Under the pieces are notes generated by a model that worked only from the letters and a program-made list of their open reading frames with translations, did not search any database and was not told the origin of the DNA. Positions 9,207 to 19,498 of a stretch of DNA of 64,000 bases are shown one piece after another. The position numbers and the translations under genes were made by a program. The stretch's first letter is position 1, and each line of letters begins with the position of its first letter. This DNA comes from Bombardia bombarda (taxonomy: Eukaryota; Ascomycota; Sordariomycetes; Sordariales; Lasiosphaeriaceae), in assembly GCA_030512295.1 (NCBI GenBank), contig JAULSR010000001.1, forward strand, positions 9,137,001 through 9,201,000, written 5' to 3'.

Positions 9207-12200
9207 ATGGCTCGAGTCAAGCCCGAGCCAGATGATGGCCCATGGCAGGCTGCCAGCTCCGTCCCTGGCAGCGATTCTGTCCGCGATGCGGAGACAAAGA
9301 GCGAAGGCCAGGAGGGCCTGAATCACTACTTACAACAGCTTGTCTCGGCCACATCACCCGAGGCTTTGGAAAAGGGCGTTACAGTTGGCTTGGGCGTTTT
9401 GGAGACCCTCAAGGGACCTCTCGATGCAGCTGCTGTTCTACCGACAACCCAAGCGGCGCAATGGCTCAAGTCTATTGACGCTCTTCAGTCATCAGCCAAG
9501 CCGACGAGGACTATCGTAGGAGTTGTTGGTAATACTGGAGCTGGAAAGTCGAGCGTCATCTCAGCTATCCTCGACGAAGAACGGTACGTCATGGCACGTT
9601 CTCATTTTTCCACACGCCTGGCTTACTCCTTTAACAGTCTTTTACCTACAAACTGCATGAGAGCATGCACTGCCTCGCCAACAGAGATCTCGTTCAACTA
9701 CTCAGATAACCCCGACGAGGTATACCGTGCCGAGGTTGAGTTCATCTCGAGCGATGACTGGATTAAGGAGCTTCAGGCCCTCTTTGCAGATCTCATCGAC
9801 GGCAATGGCAATGTCTCGTATGAATGTACCAACCAAGACAGCGAGGCCTACGTCGCCTACGCCAAAATCAAGGCAGTCTATCCCGGGAAGACGAAGGAGA
9901 TGATCGCTAACTCCAACCCTCTTGAACTCGCAAATGAAAGCTCCGTTCGCCGAGTCCTTGGAACAACCAAGTCCCTCAAAGCAACCACTGCGTCCGAACT
10001 CTACCGTGCGCTACAGTATTACATAGACAGCAGAGAGAAGGTCAAAGACAAAATCATGGAGTACTGGCCGCTGATCAAGGTCGTTCGTATCTTCACTAAA
10101 GCGAATGCTCTGTCAACTGGCGCTTGCATCGTTGATCTCCCTGGCGTACAGGACTCCAATGCCGCTAGAGCTGCCGTTGCAGCTAACTATATGAAGGCAT
10201 GCACGGGTCTTTGGATTGTCGCGCCCATCACCCGCGCTGTGGATGACAAGACAGCAAAGTCTCTGCTTGGTGATTCTTTCAGGTACGTGTCCTCCACATC
10301 TGTGAATTAGCCGTCATTAGGAATGGCAAAGTTGACTCGCGATTACAGACGCCAACTGAAGTATGACGGGACATATTCTGCTGTCACGTTCATCTGTTCC
10401 AAAACAGACGACATCTCTGTCACTGAGGCTGCAGAGAGTCTGAATCTGGAGGAACAAATTGCTGAATCCTGGTCCAGCATCAACAGCATGAAACGTGACA
10501 ACGTGACGCTCAAGGATAGGCTCGCCGATCTCAGGGAGGAGAAGTCGATATGCGACGATATGATGGAGAATATCGAGCAGGAGTGGGACCGTTGGGAATC
10601 ATTACTCACCAAGGCATCCAACGGAGAGAGCGTCTATGCACCCTCGGGCTCTCCAAGCAAAAAGTCTCTGGCTAAGAAAAGAAAGCGAAACGGCAAACCA
10701 TCTGGTAGCCGAAAGAATCGCAACCCCTTCGACTCGGATGATAGTGGCGATAGCGATTTCGACGACTCAGTCGTTTCCGATGCTAGTGGTAAAGAAAACA
10801 GTCAAGCCTCTGTCGGGAACAGGCAGCCTCTAACTGAAGAAGACATTGAGCAAAAGATGGCTTCCCTGAAGGACGAGAAGAAGGTCCTCCGGGACAAGAA
10901 GAAAGACCTAGACCGAAGGCTGAAGCAGACCCGACAAGAGATGAATAGTCTCCAGGAGAAGAGAGAAGCATTGCTTGCTGAGGTCAAGGCTATCTGCATC
11001 AAGGGAAGGAACGAATACTCCCGAGAGGCGATCAAGCATGATTTCGCCATGGGCATCAAAGAGCTCGATCAGGAAAACGCGGCCGAGGAAGATGAGGCTA
11101 ACTTCGATCCCGAAGTCGACGCCCGTGACTACGATGCGGTTGCTAAATCTCTGCCGGTGTTTTGTGTCAGCAGTCGTGCGTTCCAAAAGCTGAGCGGCAG
11201 ATTGCAAAAAGATGATTTCAGCAATTCCGGGTTCAGGGAGATCGAAGATACTGAGATCCCTCAGCTACAAGCTCATGCCAGGAAGCTCACGGAAGCGGGT
11301 CGCGCTGCCAGCTGTCGCCGCTTCTTAAACGACCTGATCGGACTTCTCAACTCGATGACGATGTGGGCCACTAACGATGGCACGCAGTCAAATCTGTCGG
11401 ATGGACAGAAAAGGGTTGAGGAAAAGCGATTGCGCCGTCATCTCCTAGTCATCGAAAAGGAACTTGAGAATGCGGTCAAGGAGTGTCTCAAGTCGGTCCA
11501 GGACAGTTTGTCTGATCACGTCTTCGAAATTTTCGAAAAGTACACTCCGACCGCGGTGGAAGCCGCCATACCGACCGTAACAGGGTGGGGAGCGCACAAA
11601 AATATGGGGGGTTTGGTTTGGTCTACATATAAGGCAACTTGTAGGCGTTACGGAGCCTTCTCTGGTTCTGCGGGCCCTAGAGACTTTAATCAAGAGCTCT
11701 TTGATCCAATTTCGAAAAACCTTGCTACCGGTTGGGAGCGAGCTTTCCAGCGACGTATCCCGGCGACTCTGGATGCCTTTTCACGCAACATCAAATCTAT
11801 CCTTGAGCGATTCCACCGGGAAGCTACCGTGCGAGCCCCAGAGCTCGGCGTCAACTATAATGGCATTAACATGCTTAACCAACAGCTCCGCATGCATGTG
11901 CAGCATGTCTCTGAGATACCGGCCATGGTGCGCGAGATAGCACAGGAGTTGCAGCGTAACGCTAATCGCAGCTTTGCGCCGATCATTCAAGAGGAGATGA
12001 TCCCCGCCTATGATCGGTGCATCGAAGAGCATGGTAGGTTGACTCTCTCTACTTAATGCGTGGATCTTAGCTAACTCCTCTTCAACAGGCCCCGGATCCT
12101 TTATGCGCATGAAACAAGCTATGCAGAGCCATGTCCACTATAAGCGTGATACAATGTTTAAAAGAGCCACGAGTGTTGTGGAGCAGCAGCTGCAAGAGAT

Positions 12201-12705
12201 GTGCGCGGCTATCAAGGCCCAGATGGAGTCGCAAGCGCAAGAGCTCCACCAGCGACTGGCGCGAGACTACCTGGCTGTTCTTGTAGGGACAGAGGTGGCA
12301 GTTATTGAAAGCCTGCCGCGAGCGGAGCGCCTGCTTCGAGCAGAGATGATGACCATTCTTGAGAAGATGGATTCTAACTTTGAAGAGGTCCTACCCGCTG
12401 AAGTGCGGTCCATTGGGGATGAGGGAATAAGCCACGTTAAGATTGAGGGCTCCCATCCTCCTTCTTCACAACCGAGGGAGCCTGATAATGACATGACCCT
12501 TAAAGAAGAAGAAGAAGAAGAGGAGGAGGAGGAGGAGGAGGATGAAGATCCGTTCGCTGAGTACAACGCCTTGATGGGCTTCGAGAATCATCAACACACC
12601 ATGGAGGAGGGGTCGAACAGCGGGGAGGACGACTCAAACAGCGACGGCCAAACTGAAGAGCAAGGAGCTCCTGTCTATCCCTCTATCAACGCCGAGCCTG
12701 TCTGA
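9207..12705 (+). CDS. Nuclear GTPase SLIP-GC-like protein
   Basis: Four exons: 9207-9583, 9638-10282, 10349-12033 and 12089-12705, with introns of 54, 66 and 55 bp. The first intron has no stop and could be misread as coding. The product is 1107 residues. The P-loop is GNTGAGKSS (about 108-116). DLPGVQDSNAARA follows as the G3 switch, and SKTDD fits the G4 position after the second splice. A basic bipartite stretch with KKRKR and a Ser/Asp-rich segment is followed by a long coiled coil (ERxLKDEKKVLRDKKKDLDRR-type heptads). The last exon carries a helical region and a pure Glu run from (GAA/GAG)n. This layout matches fungal relatives of NUGGC/SLIP-GC, dynamin-superfamily GTPases that in vertebrates are nuclear and affect DNA rearrangement and genome stability. 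The fungal role is unknown; the basic patch supports nuclear location. Confidence 0.85.
12499..12552. repeat. GAA/GAG triplet run coding poly-Glu
   Basis: An almost uninterrupted GAA then GAG/GAT series encodes about 14 Glu followed by Asp-Glu-Asp inside the last exon of the SLIP-GC-like gene. Such a run is prone to length change between strains. Confidence 0.9.
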
Positions 12706-13624
12706 TAAGCTCTTCTGTCATTCTTTTTCCTTTCCTCTGTTTTGCTATTAGGGTCATTCATTAAACGGGGCTACAAGGCCACCATTACGGAGTATTACGG
12801 ATGAAGACGGACGGACGGGAGTAATGGGCCAACACACAGACGACGGCCAGTCTGTACTGAGTTTAGGCAACAACCAAAACTTGCCAGCGTTTAATTCGAC
12901 GATCGGTATTTGTTTTATATTTGAGGACGACTTTGTACCAATTCTTTTCTTTTTACTTCAGGGATAATGGGCGGGGAGGATATCCGGGGGATCAACTGAC
13001 GACATCTTTGTGGTACCACTGAGCATGATGTGCTGCTCATGCACTACTCGACATATTTTCTGGGAAAGGGACAGGCCGCGGCGAACGGCCATGTCTGCTC
13101 ACCAGGTTGGTTGCATCACTCTTGCTTGATACCATGGGTGAGGGTATTAGCGCTGTATTGGTTTGGGACGGAAGCATTCGGCATTTTGTGTCATGTCGAA
13201 TGGATGTGCATATTTTATGATTCCAGCCCAGCGCTGCTATTCGAGAAATGCCATTGTGTTCATGATCCCTGTGCCCTTGTGATCGTGAGGTGATTGTATC
13301 TACACTGACAGACAAGCCATTTGGACTGAGGAAGGGGCAAGTCGTACAAAGGCATATGTGTAGTCATTATCATATTGAGTCCCCTGTTAGAGATCACAGT
13401 ATCTATCTACCATACCTACCAACTACGACAAAAGCCGTTGACGATCGATCGCATGTCGTTCAAGGCAAATGGCCACCTAAAATAACAACCAGCCAGGACC
13501 ATCTCGCTCCAGCCTCTATACCCCTTTATAAACATGAAAGGCCAACGATAATAAATATCCAAACCAAGTCCTGGTGAGTATCTTACGCACTGCACAACAT
13601 CTATCCCATCCCCTCATATTACAA
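12706..13624. other. Convergent intergenic spacer
   Basis: This is the 3' flank of the SLIP-GC-like gene and of the lipid-kinase-like gene. Small open frames here lack any family signal. No RNA gene was recognised. Confidence 0.5.
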
Positions 13625-15325
13625 TCAAAGCACCGCCCGATCTACCAACACCCGCAACCGCTCCTCCCCCTGCCTCGTCATTGCAACCTTCACCCACCCG
13701 CCCTGCTCAATCTCGACGATAGTCCCGTCAATACAGACCTTTCTCCACCGCGGGTCCTCCTCCAAAACAGCGACCTTGACCTCGTCCACCTCGTCATACC
13801 CAACCTCCTGCTCCTCCTCCTCCCCCTCTGCCTGTTTCTTTTCTCCTTCAGAAGTCTTCCACCGCATCCCCACATGCTCCCCATCCCTATACGCCGCCTT
13901 CATAACCTCCATCGTCCTCTGCCCGCCCACATCCCCGAAGTGCACCAGCCTAAGCTGTCCGTCCAACGGCCTGCTGCGCGGCGAGATGGTGAATGTTTTC
14001 TCCAGGTTGGAAACAAGCGTCGTGAGGACGTAGTTGTGCTTCTTGCGATCCAGCACCTTTACAGCGCCACCACCATCAGTAGTCTCGACAGTGGCCTTGT
14101 ACGCATGCGAGAGCTTGAGCAGCTCGGCGGCCGCCATGCCGAAGCGCTTGTCGCCGTGCACGCGGTAGGCGGGCGTGTCGCTCTCCCAGACGAGGCTGGC
14201 GTGGAAGCCGTAGGAGGCGACGATGGCGCCTACGAGGTGGTCTACTGTGGGGAGGTTCTCGGTAGTGGTGGTGGTGGTGGTGGCGGCGACCGACTCCCCT
14301 GTTGTGGGTTCGAGGCCGGAGACGAGTTTGGAGTTGGGGGAGAAGGAGGCGCGGAAGGTGGGGAGCGGGGAGGGGACGCCGCGGAAGAGGGTGCGGAGGG
14401 CGAGGACGAGGGAGGATGGGGGGTTGGTTTCTTGGGATTTGGAGTCTTTAGAAGGGGAGAAGAGGGGCTTGTGCAGGGAGTGGAAGAGGGCGTTGCCGGT
14501 GCCGAGGGGGAGGAGGGCGACTGTTGGGGTGGTGGCGTTAGGGGGAGAGGAGGAGGGAGAGGGAGAGGGAGAGCCGACGTCTAGTCCGTTCAAGAGGTCG
14601 ATGACGCCGCCGTCGCCGCTGAGGAGGATGATTGTTTGGTTTGGTGGTTCCTTGGCCGTAGAGTTTGAGGATGAAGAGGATCCCAGCCGACGAGCAAAGT
14701 CACGAATGGTATGTCCGTTCTGGGTCACCGTCACGCGATACCCATCTGCGCCAGCGACGGGAGTGCTGAAGCCAGACCCAAACCCAGAGTCAGAACCAGT
14801 TTCGTTCTCGGACTGGCCAGACTCCTCATCCACTCTCTCCTCCTTCCCCTTGCCCTTGCCCTTCTGCGGATGGAAGCCCAACACAGCCATCAGCGGCTGA
14901 AACACATCTTCGTAAAACACCTGCGCCTGGCCTGTCCCGGAGCGCGTCGAGACGATGACATGCAATAATCTGCCATCATGCGAGCGCAGATGCCCTGGTA
15001 TCTCGTCGAGCAAGAACTCGGCGAGGACCTGCTCGGGGAGCTGCGGCGCAAAGATAGTAGAGAGCTTTGGTGATTTCTTGTCATTATTGCCGTCTGATGA
15101 TGGTTCAGAAAGACTGTAGATCACATAGCCTTCACCAGGATCGTCGCTACTACTGTTTTTATTGAGAATAAAAACAATCTCTTCACTCTTGAGTCGGTTG
15201 TTTTCAATCTCCTTACTGCCGTCTGTTGAAGCTGTGGTCCAGATGAGCTCGCCATTCTGGTAATCGACTGCGGCCTGCGCCGGTATACCCGCGGCTTTTC
15301 TCGGCATGTGAACGTCGGCCATCAT
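13625..15325 (-). CDS. Sphingoid-base/diacylglycerol kinase-like protein
   Basis: A single exon of 566 residues starting at the ATG at 15325 (Met2 at 15322 is also possible). The DAGK catalytic domain (PF00781) is evident: HVIVSTRSGTGQA-type entry strand, nucleotide-binding GDGGVIDLLNGL, and PLGTGNALFHSLH. After a Ser/Thr insert comes a second lobe (ASYGFHASLVWESDTP) corresponding to the sphingosine-kinase C-terminal domain. The family phosphorylates sphingoid long-chain bases or diacylglycerol at membranes, giving signalling lipids. GDGG replaces the usual GDGx of sphingosine kinases, so substrate is open. Several low-complexity inserts (a GKGKGKEE stretch, a poly-Thr run from a GGT repeat at 14265-14285, Glu-rich tail) lengthen it. 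No transmembrane segment is seen. It is convergent to the SLIP-GC-like gene. Confidence 0.85.
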   Translation of the reverse strand: MMADVHMPRKAAGIPAQAAVDYQNGELIWTTASTDGSKEIENNRLKSEEIVFILNKNSSSDDPGEGYVIYSLSEPSSDGNNDKKSPKLSTIFAPQLPEQVLAEFLLDEIPGHLRSHDGRLLHVIVSTRSGTGQAQVFYEDVFQPLMAVLGFHPQKGKGKGKEERVDEESGQSENETGSDSGFGSGFSTPVAGADGYRVTVTQNGHTIRDFARRLGSSSSSNSTAKEPPNQTIILLSGDGGVIDLLNGLDVGSPSPSPSSSPPNATTPTVALLPLGTGNALFHSLHKPLFSPSKDSKSQETNPPSSLVLALRTLFRGVPSPLPTFRASFSPNSKLVSGLEPTTGESVAATTTTTTTENLPTVDHLVGAIVASYGFHASLVWESDTPAYRVHGDKRFGMAAAELLKLSHAYKATVETTDGGGAVKVLDRKKHNYVLTTLVSNLEKTFTISPRSRPLDGQLRLVHFGDVGGQRTMEVMKAAYRDGEHVGMRWKTSEGEKKQAEGEEEEQEVGYDEVDEVKVAVLEEDPRWRKVCIDGTIVEIEQGGWVKVAMTRQGEERLRVLVDRAVL

Positions 15326-16421
15326 GAGCTGTGAGATGGAGGGAGAAGGATAGTATTAGATCTGGATATCTGGACAAATGAGACCAGTAGATACAAACAA
15401 GCAATGAAACAATCGAGCAGACGAGCGGGGAAACAAAGACAAAGCAGGCAATTATGGATAGATACACGGCATACTTCCAGGCAAGAGCAACCTAGTCCCG
15501 GTAGTCTACGGAGCAGTAAGATCGAATAGAGTTACAGTCTACGGAGCAGTAAGATCGAATAGAGTTACACCCGAAGGCTGGCGTGCTTGCGCAATATCCA
15601 GTCCAGCCACTGCAGCCCTCTCTCCATGACTGACTCAGACCCCGACTTGGATGTTGTCGAAAAAGGCGGCCGCCGCCGCTTATATCCGGCATCGCATGAA
15701 GAGATGATCGGTTGCAGTGGAGGAAGACAAGGAGGGGTTTGATACGCGCTGACAGGGATGCATAGACTAAGATTGGCGGGGTCCATGACATGACGTTATC
15801 TTATCGATCTTTGAAACGGACAAGGGACACAACGGCACTTTGAAACGTGCCTTTGGAAGGCAACGTTACGAGATCTCTTGTATATCCTATAACAAAACAG
15901 GGTAGGGTTGGACAGACATGGTGCAACGACATCCTGTGAGGAAATACCATTCAGTTTGTCTGTTGGTACATTTGTAAATAGGGTATATAACTTGACGCAC
16001 CAGCAGCCATCAGCAGGCGGGCTATAGTATCCTGGAAGGGCACTAACCAGACAAGCATGACTAGGCAGGCAGGCGGTCACCGCTCATATCCCACCACCAA
16101 CCCACCGAATTGCGTTATCACATGCACGCCCGGTGAGTGAGTGCTCCAAGCTGTGACCGCCCTCAACGTGGGTGAGGTGGGCCGCGACCCCAGGCTGGTA
16201 ACAAGCGGCCCAGTGCTGTCTGGTAAAGAGAATCGGGAACGCACCACAAAAGATACGCTTTCCAGCCTTCCCTTTTCAATGCTCGCCGCCAAAAATCCTC
16301 GCATGCGTCTCTGCAGCTTGCCGCTCGGCCGCAGCAAACCCATGCATGCAATGCTTGAAAAATGTAGGGGCCATCGACTTCAATATTCCGGTATGCTCCG
16401 GATGCTCTGGAGAGAAAGCTA
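15326..16421. promoter_or_regulatory. Upstream region of the lipid-kinase-like gene
   Basis: About 1.1 kb between two minus-strand genes, serving as promoter of the kinase-like gene and 3' flank of trm1. It contains the 33-bp tandem duplication and otherwise only short frames without family signal. Confidence 0.5.
15504..15569. repeat. 33-bp perfect tandem duplication
   Basis: The unit starting GTCTACGGAGCAGTAAGATC occupies 15504-15536 and is repeated without change at 15537-15569. It lies about 180 bp upstream of the kinase-like ATG, inside its probable promoter, so it could double a regulatory site. Confidence 0.95.
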
Positions 16422-18476
16422 TCATTTTCCAGCCCTGTTCATCGGCCCCCAGTTGTCCCTGGGGTTCGTTTGATATCTGAGGTACTTGGTCCTGTCCGGA
16501 TCGCGACCGAGGTTCTCGTCAAACACCACCTCGCGCGTCTCCTCTGGCTTCTTACCATACTCTGCTGTCTGTGGTGCTTGGCCGTCAACATCTTCCTGCT
16601 TCTTGCCCAGTCCCAGCAACCGGTAACCGGTGCTGCCGACCTTGATATTTTCCACCTTTACGGGCGCCTTCTGGCGCACCCACTCCCTCATGACGTGCCA
16701 GATAACCGACCAGGGCGCATCCGTCTTCATGCTGCCGGGCTTGGTGTGACTCCGGGTGACACGATAACCAAGACCGATCAGCGCGCCTCTCAGCGGGTTC
16801 TCCGGAGGGGTGGCGCAGTGCACGATGCCCGCGAGCTGTGCGGGGTGAAAGTAAAAGGGGTAAGGGTCAATCTCTGCGAGCTCTGCTTCCCGCGAGGCAG
16901 CGGACTGTTTATGTCCTGCGCCGTTGTTCCCGTTCGCTTTATCTGCTGCGTTTTGCTCCTCGTGCGCCTTGATCTCCTCGGGCGAGAACATGATCTCCTC
17001 GAGCGCCGTCTGCAGCATACCGCGAATCCTATTGGTTGTGCCATAAACGTCGGGGGATGCCCCATCCAGTTCAGCCAGGACGCGCTCGATAAAGGCCGGC
17101 GAATGGATGCGACCGCCGTACATAGGGCCGGCGAGATGCATTGTAGATCCACAGTGCTCGCACGACTTGTTGACCCCAGGCGCTTGAGCAAAGCCGTGCT
17201 TGTAAAAGACTCCAGAGCCCTTCTTGTTGGGGGCCTGCTTATTCTTCATCAGAGGTTGCGTCGTCCAGGCGCCGCAGCCGGTATCACAGTTGTAGACCAC
17301 CATGTTCTTGGCTCCCTGAAACTTGACGCGCGCTGGCGACTTCTTAATCCGAACAAAGACTCGGATATAAAAGTCGATTGATAGCGACAGCACCGGCTCC
17401 ATCGACAGGCCATATTTCGCAGCCGATGTCTCGATCGCATGTAGAATCAGGCGCAAGCCGACCTCGTGTGAGAACCAGCCCTTGACGGGAACTCCGCCGT
17501 ATAGAGCATAGCACTTTTCGGGGTATCCATTAGATGCCCAGACTCCTGAGTCGGTGCAGGTGACGCAGAGTAGGCCACCGTCATCGCGCACACACTGGAC
17601 GGCAGCGTCAAGGAAAGGGGCGGCGGTTCCGTATGGATCGAGATCAACCACGTCGTATTTTTCGCTCTTTCCGGGCTTGCCTCGCGCATCTCTTCCGCGG
17701 AGCTCCTTCGCGATCAGGCTGTACATGTGTGCGAGGGCATCATCGTGGGACACTTTGATTTTTTCTTGGAGGCGGTTGTGCTGCACGTTGAGCTTGATAG
17801 CATCGACGGCGGCTTTGAGGAGATCGTTCGAAGTGACCGAGGTGACGAAGGGTATCTCTTGCGCATATCGCAAGGCGCGAAGACCGCTGGCTGAGAGCGC
17901 GTCGAGAATCGTGAAGCTTGGGTCTGATTGATCTGTCTTTTCGCATTGATCATTTCTCTCCGTGGTTTTCGCATCCTGTTCGGCTGGGGCAGTTGCCGGG
18001 GCAGGTGCTGGGTCGGCTTCCTCTGAAGTCGGGGCGGCGGTATCGGTTGGTGTGTCGGCCGCTGCAGGGGCTAGCGCAATCTCTGAGGCAGTAGAGTTCT
18101 CAGACACCTTCTGAGCTTTCCTGGAAGCGCGCTCTTCTTGCTTCTGGTCCAAACGCTTTCTTTTCTTCTCAGAAAACTTGTCATTCCGGGATTGGCTGGC
18201 GACTTGCTTGTGTTCTATTCTCTCCTTTCCGTATGCCCTGATGGCCAGGACTGTCAAGTCTCTGTTGAACTGCTGGATCGGGTTGTAAAAGACCTGCTGG
18301 ACGCCCTGGCCGTCTCTGGATTTGCTCTTCTCCTCCTCCTCAGCTTCGGGGACGAGGATGTAGGCGAGCCCTTCCTTGACAGTGGTGTAGCGCTTTCCGC
18401 CATGGACGATGACTTGTTTCTTGGCTGGCGGGGCCATGATAGACCACTGCGCTCCTTGCGCTCCTTCGGAAGCCAT
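16422..18476 (-). CDS. trm1: tRNA (guanine26-N2)-dimethyltransferase
   Basis: A single exon of 684 residues from the ATG at 18476; a second in-frame ATG follows at codon 14. The enzyme uses S-adenosylmethionine to make N2,N2-dimethylguanosine at position 26 of tRNAs. Recognised parts: N-terminal VKEGLAYILVP with VFYNPIQQFNRDLTVLAI; an inserted Lys/Glu/Ala-rich segment; the SAM domain with DALSASGLRALRYA, the catalytic motif DLDPYG and VTCTDSGVWASNGYPEKCY; a zinc-binding set of Cys pairs (CDTGCGAW and CEHCGSTMHLAGPMYGG); and the C-terminal RGALIGLGYRVTRSHTKPGSMKTDAP. It is longer than yeast Trm1 (570) mainly through low-complexity inserts. The reading frame stays open for 84 more codons upstream but begins with GTG and contains no ATG, so the shorter start is chosen. 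Confidence 0.93.
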   Translation of the reverse strand: MASEGAQGAQWSIMAPPAKKQVIVHGGKRYTTVKEGLAYILVPEAEEEEKSKSRDGQGVQQVFYNPIQQFNRDLTVLAIRAYGKERIEHKQVASQSRNDKFSEKKRKRLDQKQEERASRKAQKVSENSTASEIALAPAAADTPTDTAAPTSEEADPAPAPATAPAEQDAKTTERNDQCEKTDQSDPSFTILDALSASGLRALRYAQEIPFVTSVTSNDLLKAAVDAIKLNVQHNRLQEKIKVSHDDALAHMYSLIAKELRGRDARGKPGKSEKYDVVDLDPYGTAAPFLDAAVQCVRDDGGLLCVTCTDSGVWASNGYPEKCYALYGGVPVKGWFSHEVGLRLILHAIETSAAKYGLSMEPVLSLSIDFYIRVFVRIKKSPARVKFQGAKNMVVYNCDTGCGAWTTQPLMKNKQAPNKKGSGVFYKHGFAQAPGVNKSCEHCGSTMHLAGPMYGGRIHSPAFIERVLAELDGASPDVYGTTNRIRGMLQTALEEIMFSPEEIKAHEEQNAADKANGNNGAGHKQSAASREAELAEIDPYPFYFHPAQLAGIVHCATPPENPLRGALIGLGYRVTRSHTKPGSMKTDAPWSVIWHVMREWVRQKAPVKVENIKVGSTGYRLLGLGKKQEDVDGQAPQTAEYGKKPEETREVVFDENLGRDPDRTKYLRYQTNPRDNWGPMNRAGK

Positions 18477-19498
18477 TGTACCTGTGCGAATTGGGCGAGG
18501 AGTGACAAAGGGGGGGTTAATAGTGTCGGCCTGCTCACAGCATTTCTCAAAAGGCTCCAAAAGGAAGCAGCGGGTGGGCTCGTACGCATGCGGCTGGCAG
18601 GCAGTGGAGCTGGCCGATTTTGACAAGAACGCGATGGAGCTCGTTATCGGAGAAGGGACCAGTGAGAGCCAGTGGAGTGGAAGATGCACGCGAGCGAGTC
18701 GCCAGAATCTTTTTTGGAGTTCTGCCACTTTTGGAGGGCGGTGAGGTACCCCACCAACGCTACCTTACCTACCTACCCCTGCTCATTGCCAAGCACGAAA
18801 GTACTCAAGTACCGAGGTATCTAGGTACCCCTATCTTGACCCCCTGAACAACCCCCTTTTCTTATTTACATTTTTCTTCTACATCTCCATGTCCTGATGT
18901 AGGTACCTAAGCATGAAGCTCAGTATTCAGTCAGCTCGATAGTCAAATTGGTATGTTCTCATGATTATGCATTAAATATCGCAGACAAAAGACCTCGGTG
19001 ATTCGAGAGTTCGCTCCTTCCCCAAGTTGTGATATGGATCAATGGATTAACTTTGCCATCCCGTCCATCTCTCGTAGCTGCCGCGAGGGAAGGTGCTCAC
19101 GATCTCGGGAAATATCGAAGCGCCTTCCCCCCGAGTGGTCCAGTAAGGCGATTATTATCTCTGTCGATCTGGAGAAATCTTCCTTCCATCTCCCATCCTC
19201 CCAAGATCGCTGGCTCGTTCCAATCTTTCCTTCCTTCATGAGTCTCAGCTCGGCCAAAGCACCCAAGCCTGAGCATACCAGTGATAAATTCTATCTTGTT
19301 CCGCTCCAAGTTGGCTTATCACTCGTCTCTGTTTTACCCATATTTCGAAACCATCTAGCACCTTGTAATCTTGGTTTTTTGGACTTGAAGAGAAGGTTAA
19401 ACAGCTCTCCCTCTTCGACTTTCTTATCAGACACCGTCGATATAACTTGTATTCCCGCCGTTCTCTATTTGTCAGTCCATGACCCCGACGCCATAGTC
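18477..19498. promoter_or_regulatory. Divergent promoter, trm1 / SLATT-domain gene
   Basis: About 1 kb between two divergent ATGs. It includes the 84-codon ATG-less open extension of trm1 (to 18728), a tract of GGTACC/AGGTA-like words near 18765-18830 and again at 18900, and an open frame upstream of the SLATT-gene ATG that is probably leader. No TATA box is obvious. Confidence 0.5.

Noticed and set aside
16470..17381. Long plus-strand frame of 303 codons
   Set aside because: It is the antisense shadow of trm1, whose conserved motifs are on the other strand.
18935..19025. tRNA-like stretch with an A-box-like TAGTCAAATTGG and a later GATTCGAGA
   Set aside because: The acceptor, D and T stems do not pair and no T-run terminator fits, so it is not a tRNA gene.
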